Position numbers and translations under genes: made by a program | Notes under the pieces: model-generated | Database searches by the model: none | Seen by the model: the letters and a program-made list of their open reading frames with translations, nothing else | Told to the model about the DNA's origin: nothing | Shown: one piece after another, positions 46,975-58,694 of the stretch | How positions within the stretch are numbered: position 1 is the stretch's first letter | Layout of the letters: every line of letters begins with the position of its first letter | Source: Isoetes taiwanensis | Taxonomy: Eukaryota > Streptophyta > Lycopodiopsida > Isoetales > Isoetaceae | Assembly: GCA_021234155.1 (NCBI GenBank) | Contig: JAJEKV010000049.1 | Coordinates: 8,652,036 to 8,716,035, forward strand | Length of the DNA: 64,000 bases | Direction of reading: 5' to 3'

Positions 46975-47755
46975 ACCAACTGCAAGCTCAGCATAAGCCA
47001 AAAGTACTACAAAGGAGACTGTTTGCAAAGGAGAGAAGTGGCCTGATGTTGCCGAAAGAAATGAAGGAATGAGGACCATTCTATCTGATGCATTCGAGTT
47101 ACCACGATCACTTCGGTCTTCTTTTGCATTTAATTTTGGACAGTTTGCTTTAAGATGTGGTCCTCCACAGTAAAAGCGAAGATCTGTCATTTTGTTTTCC
47201 CATTGTGATTTTTGCCAGTGATCCTGATTATCTCTTGCATTAGGCTTCAGTCTCTTATTCTCTCTCTCTTATTTTCACTGCCATTATTTTTGCCATTCTC
47301 CGTCTTGATGACCTTTTCTTGGGGATACCCCTCCCATATATCATATGTTACTATGCCAGGATTCAGTTTCATCTCCACTATGCTTCATCAGTAGTAGAAG
47401 GTTCTGCAAAACACAGTTCTGCATATAACAGGTCTCTCAATCCTGCAACGAATTTTCTTATTATTTCACTTTTAGACAATCCTCCTGGTTGCAATTCTCC
47501 CATCTGAACTGCAAGATAAGAGGATTTTGAATAGAAGTGATGTACTAATTCATGTTTCTCTTGAAGAGGTCCCACTGCCTTTTAAGATCTGGATAATAAT
47601 TAGCATGTAGATTACGCGACTCAAATGCCTTTCTGAAGTCTGCCCAGATTTTTATTTGAGGCAATAACTTTTTCCGACCATGCCACCATATTTTAGCTAC
47701 ATCTATAAAGTACTTATCCATTCCGAAGGTATTACCACATTAGGATAAGCTTATT
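46975..47755 (-). pseudogene. Ty3/gypsy gag fragment with zinc knuckle
   Basis: The minus strand reads DVAKIWWHGRKKLLPQI, WADFRKAFESRNLHANYY, QEKHELVHHFYSKSSYLAVQ, GLSKSEIIRKFVAGLRD and, further on, RFYCGGPHLKANCPKL. This is the Retrotrans_gag capsid region followed by a zinc knuckle in which one cysteine may be replaced (FYC...H...C). Stops and frame changes occur between the blocks. It lies on the strand opposite to the adjacent LTR at 45434-46760, so it belongs to a different insertion. Confidence 0.72.
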
Positions 47756-48517
47756 TTGACACAAGTGGGCTGGAATCAATAGAAGAACAAATAATAAGAT
47801 GCCATATCAGTAAAAACTTGGGTTCAATTGAGTAGCGCTTTGCCACGGGGGGAGCATTGTTTGAATTGCAATGGACGTTTGGCATAAGATTCAAATAACA
47901 ATGGCATGTGAGAAAAGTGGCATTTAGTTCTTTTTGCCAAAGTTTCAAAGCCCCATATTGGTATTAGAAAATATATTTGGCTATTCAATAGTCATATGAC
48001 CTTGTATCATACATGTTTTTGTAGAAGATATGCATTTTGAGTAGCCTTTGTAAAATGGGTAGCATTTTATTCAGTGGTTCTTATGTAGGTCTTTAATTGC
48101 AATGAACCCGAAGCATGTCTTGTAAAATGAAGACAAAAGGATAATAGTCTTCACTTACCAATATAATATTTATTTCTCTTTGTCCTATTGTGGAGTTTGT
48201 TGGCATGTATAATATAGTCAATCTAGTTTACTGCACTTGAAATCATCTCAATTAAATTTGTAATCAGAATTTTTGATCTTTGAAGAAACCACCAAGAAAT
48301 AAAGATTGCTCCATCTACCTGTAAGATTAGTATTGTCTGCAGTTAAAAATAGAATCTATTAGCAAATTTGCATTAGAAAAAGCATGCATGGAAAATAATA
48401 ATGGTGATTGCCACTTGTGAAGTCGTTTGATTGGTTGTCTTTAGGTTGTTTAAAGGATTGAAAGTCATCTTTTGCAAGAGTGCAAAGGTCATCTTCAAGT
48501 ACTTCAAAAGAATAGAA
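47756..48517. other. no gene recognised
   Basis: AT-rich, with only short frames. No repeat boundary or domain is seen. Confidence 0.4.
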
Positions 48518-48728
48518 TGTAACGTTCGTAACCGACATGCCCTTAACCAACTGGGCAAAACCGTCTAGACGTTTATGAGTAGTCGCTTCTACCCATTTAT
48601 GCCGGTGTCTTGGGAACGCCCCACAGGCACATTCAAGGTTTGAATACTCGAGCGGTCTACCATGGACCCGTTACAGTCTCTCCCACTAGAACTACGCTCG
48701 TCCTCGAGCATCCAAGGCTATACATGTA
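48518..48728 (-). mobile_element. short LTR-like sequence and pol end of another gypsy element
   Basis: 48518-48675 is 158 bp, starts TGTAACG and ends CGTTACA, so it has TG...CA ends and 7-bp inverted tips. On the minus strand it is preceded by CTCGAGGACGAGC and a purine-rich GTGGGAGAGAC (48676-48715), the arrangement at the 3' end of many plant gypsy elements (pol end, polypurine tract, LTR). The next element's LTR begins at 48729, so the younger element inserted here. A 158-bp LTR is unusually short. Confidence 0.5.
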
Positions 48729-50277
48729 TGTTGGCCGGGTCAACCTACCCCAAGCCCGACAGAGTTCTTAGGCAATGGATGACAAAATAATAATACTAAT
48801 GACAGCGAAAAATATAATTCCGTTAATTACTTACGCCAACACCACCACAACTAGGCTCATAGCTTCCGTTATACCCCTTAAGCCTAGCCGCACCGCTTCC
48901 TTTTACTCCTTGCATTAATTATTATGTGAGTGCCGACTTGTAATATTTATTATCCTCGATTTGTTTTAGCATCACATGATCTTCTCCTTGTTATTTTATT
49001 GTATTTTTTTCTTTTTCTTTTATCTTTAATGGAATCGAAATGTTAAGTTTTTATGTAGACTTATGAAATTGTTAGGTTAACATTTAGTTAGGTCTTCACG
49101 TTGAAAATTTTGTTTAGGGCAAAAACCTGTTCGAGAAGGCAGCGGCCAAGCAAATCCGGCTTCTTACTATTTCTGCTATGGCATGATCAATCGGCCGATT
49201 TCCTCCTTCCTCAACTCGGTTCTTTCTTCTCAGGTTGAGCCTTCACCGGTAACGGTTTCTGCAGAATTAACAGTTAATTCGTGGGCTCCAAGGTAAGCAA
49301 TCGGATCCGCTTAGGGTATGGCAATACGATGGAGCGGCGGCTTCCGGATCCATGGCTGGGAACAAGAGATGGATAGGACGGCGAAAATGGCATGGCAGAA
49401 TCGGCAGTGAATCCGGCAGCAGCAAACGGATATGGCAGATGATCTGGGTTTTTGCAGGCTCTATCTTCCAAGCATGGGCAGTTGTATGGCAAAGGACCAG
49501 CAATTCCGGCTTCTCAGTTCTTCCTGATTTATAATTTATAGCAGAACTACAGAGAAGATTAGAACAGAGCAGCAGCACATATGATTTTCTTTCTCTTTTA
49601 TCTCTGAATTTTTATTCATTCCATTTAGATTCTTATTATAACTTAATACTCTTACAGATTCAAGACAAATACAAAAGATGCACAAGTATCACAAAGGATT
49701 TCCTTCAGGGTAAATCCTTGGGAAAACTTGCTGCCAATACAATCAGACAGAATTTATTTAACTTAGATTTCTTCACAACACTCACGCACAAAAGGGTTAT
49801 TCATTCACACAAAATAGCATCATCATAAACTAGAAAGGAAGACATCATGCACACGCAATGATGGACCGTAATCATACCGGATGCTCAAGCAAGCGGCAGA
49901 GAGCACACCTAACAGGCACAAAAAGGTAGTTTTTTCATTCACGTTGTTTTCCTCTTATACAATTCCAATAAAATCTGGACCTTTAAAAATACAATCTTTG
50001 CCCTCCATGTGGAAAACTTCCTTAAGCTCCAAGATTTTGACACCTAAGCGATCCTTGATCTTCCATCTCCTCCAATCACATCATTTGTGCTTTCTCCTTA
50101 CCATTAAAATTCAATTTCTAATGGTCTTCAATAATATAAGCACCCAAATCTTCAAAAATAACCTTGTAACTATGCACTTTGGTCGATTTTTGAGCCCATA
50201 CTTCTTCATTGCGCCTTCTTTCCACACCGCTTTCACTCAAAAATCAAAATTTCTACCGTGGTCTTGACCGCTCCACA
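48729..50277 (-). repeat. LTR 1 (3' LTR of element A)
   Basis: 1549 bp. On the minus strand it starts TGTGGAGCGGTC, directly after the polypurine tract AAGGGGGATAA (50278-50289), and ends CCGGCCAACA, giving TG...CA ends. Its counterpart is 57143-58694. Open frames inside it (for example 49267-49578) occur in both LTRs and are not genes. Confidence 0.82.
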
Positions 50278-51182
50278 TTATCCCCCTTACTTGTATTCGA
50301 CGCCTCGGCGAACTTGCTTTAAAAAAAATCTGCTCAAGATGATAAAAGATTGGACTAGAACTTCTCATTTCCCTTAGCAAGGTAGCAACACCATTATTAA
50401 CCGGATTAAAAACCTCCCTTTTCGGGTTTCGAGGAAAACCCCGGTAATAATGATGTCACTATCCTTGTTAGGGTCCTCTCGATCCGCATCAACCTCATCC
50501 TATTCCGTGCCTATTTTGAACTTGCTGGGATGGAGACAATGGCCAGCAATACGGGAAATGGAAAAACAATGGTAAAGAAAACAATGGTCATGGTTGGTAA
50601 GCCAACTAAAAACAGATGGACATGAAATGATGGAAAAAATGATGCTCCTGCAGCGAAAAATAACGTTAGTAGAACATATGGCTGCTAATATGGTGAAGCT
50701 GATTGCAGCACTTTATGATTTGAATGATATGGATGACTGAAAGGCGTATGGTTTGACTAATTACGAAGAACAACCAGATGAACCTGCCATGGAAACAAAA
50801 ATTTAGTAAAAACATTGCTGCCTGATGGTAAAGCTTACATGGCAGACTTTAATGGATTGACATGGAGTGGATGAGTGTAATGTGAAATGAATTGACTAAA
50901 AATGGAGACAAGCAGGTGAACCTATCATGGAAACCATAAAAGTTAGTAACAAATTGCTGCCTGGATGCGAAGTTGATTTGGCAGTCTTTATGGATTGAAT
51001 GAGGTGTAAGAATGAAAAATGAGATGAATTTGAGTAATACGGAGAGCAAGCAGATGAATAATAAGAAAAATCAAATTCTTTATTTTTATTTTTTATTTAT
51101 TATTTTTTTTTTCACTTTTTTAATAATTTTTCCCTTATTATGCTATTATCCCCCCTTACTTGTATTCACCGCCCTCGATGAA
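50278..51182 (-). other. element A 3' non-coding region with two polypurine tracts
   Basis: There is about 0.9 kb between the integrase stop and the LTR. Minus-strand AAGTAAGGGGG(G)ATAAT occurs twice, next to the LTR (about 50278-50295) and again near the integrase end (about 51145-51165), each followed by ACAAGTAAG-type sequence. The second could be an internal polypurine tract or a relic of duplication. No env-like frame is seen. Confidence 0.6.
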
Positions 51183-52416
51183 TTACATTGCATCTGGAAA
51201 TTTCTTGAAAGTCCTTGGTGCATAATATGGCTTAAGACGGGCACCATTAATTCGCGTTGGGAGCTCATTCCCCTGTAAATCTTGCAATGACACAGAACCG
51301 TTAGGAAAAATTTTAAGGACTACATATGGTCCTGCCCATCTCATTCTCAACTTTCCAGGTTTCTTCCAATGTTTTGAATCATATAACAATACCAAATCAT
51401 TTTCCACAAATTCTTTATTTTTATTATGAGCATCATACCATGTTTTACGTTGCCTTTGGAGTGCTTCTCTAGCCATGTATGCATGAAGACGTACTTCATC
51501 TAGCTTCTCTAATTCTTGCAAGCGTGCCTTAAGACTACCATCTTCATCTAGCTTTTCCCTTACAGCCACTCGTAATGATGGAATTTCTATTTCAATAGGT
51601 AAGATGGCCTCTTGGCCATACACTAACATGAAAGGAGTAGATTTCGTGGTAACTTTGTAAGCTATTCTATAGGCCCATAATGCATCTAACAATCTCTTAT
51701 CCCAATCAGTCCTATTAGCGTTACAAATCTTCGTCATTATATTACATAGAGTTTTATTGGTTCTTTCAACTTGGCCATTGGCTTGGGGATGATAGGGTGT
51801 ACTCTTTCTATGGGCTATGGCGTAGCGTTCAGTCAAGGTAGCGACCACATCATTGATAAAGTGTGAACCTCTATCACTAACCAACTCTAAGGGACACCCA
51901 AACCTAGTAATGATGTTTTCATATAAGAAAGTTGCTACACTAGCTGCATTAGCATTTCTCAATGCTTTTGCCTCAACCCATTTGGTAACATAATCCGTGC
52001 ACACCAATATATACTCACAAACGGGTTTGAGCTGAAGGAGGATTAATGGGACCTACAAAATCTATCCCCATTTTTCAAAAGGTAATATGGGAACTATCGG
52101 GTTGGAGGCATAGAATCTCGCCTAGTAGGCCGACCCAATCTTTGGCAAAGGTCACAATGTTTTACCCGGATTGTTACATCATGGTACAAACTAGGCCACC
52201 AATAACCAGCATTTAACACTTTCTTAGCAGTGACATCTGCAAAGCAAAATGACCTCCAACAGGGGAATCATGGCAAGCTCTAATGACCTTTTGCACTTCA
52301 TGAGGGAATATGCATCTACGCAGGATATCATCTTTACCTACCCTATACAAGGTTCCGGCCAAGAAAGTGAAAGGTTTACATTTTTGAATTAATCTTTTCC
52401 TTTCTATGGCTCTCAT
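51183..52416 (-). CDS. gypsy integrase, element A
   Basis: 52416-52213 holds the zinc-binding N-terminus (FPHEVQKVIRACHDSPVGGH, the HH half of HHCC). After a frame change the main frame (52007-51183, 274 codons) has VCTDYVTKWVEAKAL, ELVSDRGSHFINDVV and HPQANGQVERTNKTL, giving the D,D,E catalytic triad, then YGQEAILPIEIEI and a C-terminal DNA-binding part with LLYDSKHWKKPGKLRMRWAG. It ends KKFPDAM without a chromodomain. Integrase inserts element cDNA into nuclear DNA. The break at about 52010-52210 may be a base-calling artefact, because copy B breaks elsewhere. Confidence 0.9.
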
Positions 52417-52538
52417 ATCATCTGGGAATTCACCAGTGGAAAGGAATTCGCCACATCAACATACCATTCGAACTGCGGTCACCATAAACAAGTTAGCATC
52501 GGGCAAGTCATCTTTTACCCCTTTATCGTTAGAATCAC

Positions 52539-53267
52539 TCAATAATCTCGATAAATGGTCACAGTGCATGAGATTTTCCCCGTTTTTACAATTATACGAA
52601 ATTGAAACTCTTGCAACATGAGTAACCATCTAGTTATTCTTCCCGCTTCGCAAGGTTTTAAAATTAAATATCTCAATGCTTGGTGGTCAACAAAAATACA
52701 AATTCTTTTCCCAATAAATAGTGGCTTAAACTTTATAATTGAATAAATCATGCCCAATCCTTCCCTTTCGGTTGTTGAATAATTCTTTTCTGCATTAGAC
52801 AATTGACGACTAGCATAATAAATTGGATGATCCCACCCATCTTGTTGTGGTTGTGACAAAATACTTCCTATTGCATATCCTGAAGAGTTTACATGGACAT
52901 GAAATTCCCTTTCCCAATTAGGAAAACTAAGTATGGGTGCAGTTATTAGTGCTTCTTTTAAACTTGTAAACGCTTTTTGACATTCTTGTGTCCACTGATA
53001 TTCCTTCCCCCCTTTAAGGAGTGCAGTTAATGGTAAAGCCTTATTAGCATAATATCTTATGAATCTTCGATGATACCCTATATGCCCAAGAAATGCTTGT
53101 AATTGCTTAATGTTAGTAGGTGGCTCCAATTCCGAAATAACTTTAGTCTTATCAGGGTCAATTGCAATACCCTTGCCCGAAATGATCCTACCCAACAACG
53201 TCCCATGGGTAACTCCAAACAAACATTTCATAGGGTTTAGAGATATACCATATTCTCGACATTTCAT
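52539..53267 (-). CDS. gypsy RT thumb and RNase H, element A
   Basis: The 242-codon frame begins MKCREYGISLNPMKCLFGVT and ELEPPTNIKQLQAFLGHIGY (RT connection), then NSSGYAIGSILSQPQQDGWD, YYASRQLSNAEKNYSTTERE and ICIFVDHQALRYL. This is RNase H of the plant gypsy type, with the TERE glutamate and DHQAL; the usual first catalytic Asp appears as Asn in VNSSGYAIG. It ends in a shift near 52560 where copy B reads on, so the C-terminal break is suspect. Confidence 0.85.
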   Translation of the reverse strand: MKCREYGISLNPMKCLFGVTHGTLLGRIISGKGIAIDPDKTKVISELEPPTNIKQLQAFLGHIGYHRRFIRYYANKALPLTALLKGGKEYQWTQECQKAFTSLKEALITAPILSFPNWEREFHVHVNSSGYAIGSILSQPQQDGWDHPIYYASRQLSNAEKNYSTTEREGLGMIYSIIKFKPLFIGKRICIFVDHQALRYLILKPCEAGRITRWLLMLQEFQFRIIVKTGKISCTVTIYRDY

Positions 53268-53824
53268 AAAGCATAACTGAAGTTTCTCCGATGTTCTTGC
53301 CCGGTACTAAAAACACGTAAATCATCAAGAAACACTTCCATAAAGTCTCTTAGATAATCTTTAAATGCACCCGTAACTACCCTTTGGAAAGTGGCGGGAG
53401 CATTACACAACCCAAATGGCATAACCTTATACATGTAGCACCCCATTCCGTGACAAATGTGGTTTTTCCCTATCTTCCTTGGCAATACTCACCGATTGTA
53501 CCCATCGAACCCGTCAAGAAAAGAATAGTACTCATGGCCAAAGAACCGAATCAATAACGTTATCGATGAAAGGAACAGAAACCCATCCTTAATGGTGGCG
53601 AGATTTAATTTTCTATAGTCCACACACACCCTTAATTTTTTAGACTTCTTTGGAACTATAACTATTGGGGACAACCACTCACTAGTTTCCACCGGTTCAA
53701 TAAACTTAGCTTTAATTAAATTATCCAAATTTCTTCCCTTACCACCTTTGAGTAATGAGGGTTCATCCCGTAGGGTCGCTTGCCTTATAGCTTTTGTGTT
53801 AGCTTCAAGTACAATTCTATGCAC
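53264..53824 (-). CDS. gypsy reverse transcriptase, element A (frameshifted)
   Basis: Frame 53824-53489 has FIEPVETSEWLSPIVIVPKK, LRVCVDYRKLNLATIKDGF and YYSFLDGFDGYNR. Frame 53485-53264 has YKVMPFGLCNAPATFQRVVT and VFLDDLRVFS, with the FLDD catalytic aspartates. The two are separated by one indel near 53487. Together they form the RT fingers and palm. The discrepancy with copy B in this area involves CAG/CTG-type sites. Confidence 0.88.
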
Positions 53825-53826
53825 AC

Positions 53827-55530
53827 TTAACTTTCGGGTGATATACCCTTCGGATCCTCATACGCCCATGCAAAGACATCCTTAAACTCCATGAGGAGAT
53901 CCTTATATTCTTTATGTTCTTCACCAAGATTAAGTTTTCCCAATCGCACCATCTTGGGTTCTCCCGAAGTACCTAAATTCAACTCATCATAAGTGGGACG
54001 GGTTAGCATTTGTTGGACTTCCTTGGATGCACAATGGGAGGGGGTTTCTTTTAGCTTGGGTTCTCCCTCCTCAAATTTTGAGAAGTACTCAGGATATCTC
54101 TCCTCTTCTTCTTCCTTTATAGTTTCATTTACTTCTTCCACATTTACAGCAAAAACATTTACACCATTCATCCATTCCTCTAAAGCCACAGATGAAGTAT
54201 CATCCCTCATTGTTCGTTTTTCATAATCCTCTTGCTCTACATAAACTTGGTCTACTTCTATTTCATTTTTATTTTCGTTACTATCTACATCATCATCATT
54301 ATTATCAACATGCATATCTTCAATTGAGGAACTAGTATCACTATCATTGTCATCCTTATTACCAGATTGAACATGGACCCTTATCTTGATTAAATTATTC
54401 CCATCTCCAATTTGCAAATAGCCTGTAGACCAATCATGTTTAGCGGATGCTTGCATTAACCATGGCCTTCCTAACAATAATGGATAAGTGCATGCACTAT
54501 TTGGCATCTTTAAAATGACATAATCCACAAAGAAAGTCACACCAGCAATTAAGGTTTTAATCCCAGTAACTAATCCCAAAGGTGTTACCTTTCGTTGATC
54601 AGCCATCCTCACTATAAAACTTACAGGCATAGGCTCTGGCAAATCTAGTTTCCTCCACATACTCTCAGGCATAATGTTCACGCCCGAGCCCCCATCAATA
54701 GTGCAATTTCGTATCACTCGCCCACTTATTTCCACATCCAGACAAGGTGAACTCATATCTGCAATTATAGGCCATGCACTGACAACTACTTCTTTATGAC
54801 TTTTTAATGCGGCCAAGACCACCTTTACGACAACTAGGAGCGATTTGCAATAATTGTTTGAATGTTAAGGAAGGACTTTTATTTTCCAAATCCTTCAAAA
54901 TATCATAGGGTTGTTCTTCCTTTAAATTCAAAACTCTAGTGTACTTCTTACGTTTACCCTTATCCGTATTTTCTTTATTAAACTCAAATCATTTAAAATT
55001 TCTTTAACTTCCATTGGATGGGGAGTTGGTCAATATCTTCAAACAACGCCGGGTTCCTCAACCTCACTAACTTCATTATCCCCTTCATTTATCACATGTG
55101 CTTCATTTTCTTCTTCTCTGAGTCTTCTTGCCCCACGAGTCTCCACAACATAACTTGGGATATTAACTTCGTCCACATACACAACTCGACTATCTACCAC
55201 CACTTCCTTTCCCTTATTATTAGAAGATGGTTCCCCTCTTGCCTTTTAATTTGTGAGGACAATTTTCTTGGCTATGTAGGCCTTGGGTTTGGCGAGATCC
55301 CACATATGGGTTGATATCCAACTTGTCTCATAGGATTAGGACAATGAGGTGCTATATGACCTATCTCACCACATCTATAACATTGGGGTGGAGGCCTCTT
55401 CATAACTCTAGGACGATTTTGCCTTTCCTCCACGTTGGTAGCATAAGCTGCAGGGATAAAAAGGGTTGTGCTTGATAAGTAGGGGTAGAGGTATTAGGAT
55501 TAGCTTCCATTCTCCAAAAATAGCATCTTT
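53827..55530 (-). CDS. gypsy zinc knuckles, protease and linker, element A
   Basis: From 55510 down, the sequence encodes MEANPNTSTPTYQAQP, a CCHC knuckle CYRCGEIGHIAPHC and a second CGICQTQGLHSQENC, then an acidic linker. The open frame at 54822-53827 (331 codons) has the retropepsin domain with RNCTIDGGSGVNIMPESMWR. The active site is D-G-G instead of the common D-T/S-G, and copy B has the same. A flap-like segment and GRPWLMQASAKHDWSTGYL follow, then an acidic linker (EEDYEKRTMRDDTSSVALEE) leading to FKDVFAWAYEDPKGISPE at the start of RT. Confidence 0.85.
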
Positions 55531-55560
55531 CTCAGAGGGTGATTAGTTTTACCACACTTT

Positions 55561-56481
55561 TTACAAGGAATTGGTATGTTTGCAGGAGTAGGACACTTTC
55601 GATGGTAAATGGCCATAACCCTTGCATTTTACACACCACATGTTAGTCCTCTCATTGTTTACTTGTGGCTTATTACTCACACCTCTTACCCAATTCAATT
55701 GCATCTCGTTCATTTTATTAGTAAGAGTCTCTACCACCTTTTCTAACTTTTTATCAACCCCTTCCTCTATGGTTGGCTTTGTTATTGGGGCACCACTCCC
55801 TAATGTGGCTAGCCTACTATAATCTATGGTACCCAAGTCACTAGGCGTGACACCCAACATTCCCAAGTGAGGGCTTGCTAAAGGGGGTTCTAGAGGGTTC
55901 TTGAGGGCTACCCCACCCAACACAGAAGGCATAATCAACCCGGGATTATAATGGCGGGCCATAGTTAGCTTGGCTTGTTCCCAGCTAGCTGCAATCTTGA
56001 TGGCACTTTCTAAATCTGCTGGGGTTTGACCCTTAGTGAAAAAGCCCAAATCTGGTGGTAACCCATTTGTAAAGTATCTTACTTGATCCTCAACTGTAGG
56101 GGTGGGCTCTCTTTTGGCTACCAACCGTCTAAACCTCGGCACATAGCTCTGCAGACTTTCATTAGGCAGCAAGCGTAAATATGTTAGCTCATCATTTATT
56201 CTTTCTTGAAGGCCAATAGGCCTAAAGGCCTTTAAAAATGCTTTTCTAAGGTCATCCCAAGTCAAAAAAGGGGTAATACTCCTAGAGGTTCTATACCATT
56301 CCATTGCCCCATCCTCTAAGGTTGCTCCAAATTGACCTAAGTCTTTCAAAGATACCATCTTCTTGATTGGCCTCACTAATAGTCGAAATGATTGAATGTG
56401 AGAATCAGCCTCCCCTTTTAAAGGTGAAAAGGTTGGGTATTTCATTTTAGAAGTTTTAGTTGCCATGGGATTAAGAATCAA
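55561..56481 (-). CDS. gypsy gag capsid, element A
   Basis: A 306-codon frame starts MILNPMATKTSKMKYPTFSP. Residues 20-190 are a Retrotrans_gag-type capsid (FGATLEDGAMEWYRTSRSIT, WDDLRKAFLKAFRPIGLQER, LTYLRLLPNESLQSYVPRFR, FTNGLPPDLGFF). The C-terminal part has MWCVKCKGYGHLPSKV, the start of a zinc knuckle, before a frame change into the 55530-53827 frame. Gag packages element RNA into cytoplasmic particles. Stop and frame end coincide with a discrepancy zone. Confidence 0.88.
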   Translation of the reverse strand: MILNPMATKTSKMKYPTFSPLKGEADSHIQSFRLLVRPIKKMVSLKDLGQFGATLEDGAMEWYRTSRSITPFLTWDDLRKAFLKAFRPIGLQERINDELTYLRLLPNESLQSYVPRFRRLVAKREPTPTVEDQVRYFTNGLPPDLGFFTKGQTPADLESAIKIAASWEQAKLTMARHYNPGLIMPSVLGGVALKNPLEPPLASPHLGMLGVTPSDLGTIDYSRLATLGSGAPITKPTIEEGVDKKLEKVVETLTNKMNEMQLNWVRGVSNKPQVNNERTNMWCVKCKGYGHLPSKVSYSCKHTNSL

Positions 56482-57142
56482 GTATTAGAAGGAGTTAAAT
56501 AACCGGGTTCCTCTTCACTACTTTCCCCGGGGCTAGAAGGTATGGTGCTACTTGCTACTAAACCCTTGCTCTACTAATGTCTTTCTTCTTCCAAGACTTG
56601 CTCTTTTAATTCCCTTCTTTTTGTTCCCTAAACTCTAGTCTAGCACTACGCTCAGCCTCTTGCTTCTCGATGCTCTTCTCTTTCTCCTTTCAAAGATCCA
56701 GCCCCCAATTCATGCAAAAACTTTAATTCTTTGAACAAATAACTTTTTTTTTTTTACGAGGTGGATGCCCCCTCTTGGCTTACAAATTCTTCAAATGAAG
56801 ATTGCCTAAGTCTTCTTACAAATTCTTCTTCTTCCCAACCATCCAGAATTGGTCGTGGTTCCTCCCATGGTCCACCGCCTCCCCAACCACTATTAGGTTG
56901 AATTCTCTTACGAGGATTATTTAAAATAAGTACTTTGTGCTTAGTGATGGGTAAATGTGGCCAATTTTCCATTCCTGCAAGCCATTATACATCCAACAAA
57001 AATTTAATAAATTTTATTTTATTTTATTTATTTTTATTCTTTTTTTTTTTTCGAAAATATAACAAAAAATTCAAAAGTTGTACTATTATTCGTCAACACG
57101 ATTACCCTTTAGTTAATTTTTCTCGCAATGCCCCCCACTAAA
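56482..57142 (-). other. element A 5' leader, possible degenerate primer binding site
   Basis: The region between LTR 2 and gag. Right after the LTR end, the minus strand reads TTTAGTGGGGGGCATTGCGA. It does not match the initiator-Met primer site and only loosely resembles the TGGCGCCGTTGCCGG site used with tRNA-Asp by Athila/Tat elements, so primer identity is unsure. A frame at 56972-56754 is Trp/Gly-rich and may be leader-encoded; function unknown. Confidence 0.5.
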
Positions 57143-58694
57143 TGTTGGCCGGGTCAACCTACCCCAAGCCCGACAGAGTTCTTAGGCAATGGATGACAAA
57201 ATAATAATACTAATGACAAATAAAAAATATAATTCCGTTAATTACTTACGCCAACACCACCACAACTAGGCTCATAGCTTCCGTTATACCCCTTAAGCCT
57301 AGCCGCACCGCTTCCTTTTACTCCTTGCATTAATTATTATGTGAGTGCCGACTTGTAATATTTATTATCCTCGATTTGTTTTAGCATCACATGATCTTCT
57401 CCTTGTTATTTTATTGTATTTTTTTCTTTTTCTTTTATCTTTAATGGAATCGAAATGTTAAGTTTTTATGTAGACTTATGAAATTGTTAGGTTAACATTT
57501 AGTTAGGTCTTCACGTTGAAAATTTTGTTTAGGGCAAAAACCTGTTCGAGAAGGCAGCGGCCAAGCAAATCCGGCTTCTTACTATTTCGCTATGGCATGA
57601 TCAATCGGCCCGATTTCCTCCTTCCTCAACTCGGTTCTTTCTTCTCAGGTTGAGCCTTCACCAGGTAACGGTTTCTGCAGAATTAACAGTTAATTCGTGG
57701 GCTCCAAGGTAAGCAATCGGATCTGGCTTAGGGTATGGCAATACAGATGGAGCAAAAGGGCTTCCGATCCATGGTCGGGAACAAGAGATGGATAGGACGG
57801 CAAAAATGGCATGGCAGAATCGGCAAATGAATCCGCAGCAAAGAAACGGATATGGCGGATGATCCGGGTTTTGCGTGCTCTATCTTCCAAGCATGGGCGC
57901 TTGTATGGCAAAGGACCAAGCAATTCCGGCTTCTCGCTTCTTCCCGATTTGTAATTTATAGCAGAACTACAGAGAAGATTAGAACAGAGCAGCAGCACAT
58001 ATGATTTTCTTTCTCTTTTATCTCTGAATTTTTATTCATTCCATTTAGATTCTTATTATAACTTAATACTCTTACAGATTCAAGACAAATACAAAAGATG
58101 CACAAGTATCACAAAGGATTTCCTTCAGGGTAAATCCTTGGGAAAACTTGCTGCCAATACAATCAGACAGAATTTATTTAACTTAGATTTCTTCACAACA
58201 CTCACGCACAAAAGGGTTATTCATTCACACAAAATAGCATCATCATAAACTAGAAAGGAAGACATCATGCACACGCAATGATGGACCAGAATCATACCAG
58301 ATGCTCAAGCAAGCAGCAGAGAGCACACGAACAGGCACAAAAAAGGTAGTTTTTTCATTCACGTTGTTTTCCTCTTATACAATTCCAATAAAATCTGGAC
58401 CTTTAAAAAATACAATCTTTGCCCTCCATGTGGAAAACTTCCTTAAGCTCCAAGATTTTGACACCTAAGCGATCCTTGATCTTCCATCTCCTCCAATCAC
58501 ATCATTTGTGCTTTCTCCTTACCATTAAAATTCGAATTTCTAATGGTCTTCAATAATATAAGCACCCAAATCTTCAAAAATAACCTTGTAACTATGCACT
58601 TTGGTCGATTTTGAGCCCATACTTCTTCATTGCAGCTTCTTTCCACACTGTTTCACTCAAAAATCAAAATTTCTACTGTGCTGACCGCTCCACA
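57143..58694 (-). repeat. LTR 2, shared by elements A (5') and B (3')
   Basis: About 1552 bp with the same TG...CA ends as LTR 1 (minus-strand start TGTGGAGCGGTC, end GGCCAACA). It is followed on one side by gag of element A and on the other by the polypurine tract and 3' region of element B, so a single LTR serves both. Differences from LTR 1 are confined almost entirely to CAG/CTG-like sites and homopolymers. Confidence 0.82.

Noticed and set aside
49267-49578. 103-codon frame and its copy at 57690-57998
   Set aside because: Both lie inside the 1.55-kb LTRs and differ by the CAG/CTG discrepancies; not protein genes.
50278-51182. env-like ORF between integrase and LTR
   Set aside because: No frame of useful length or membrane segment in either copy.
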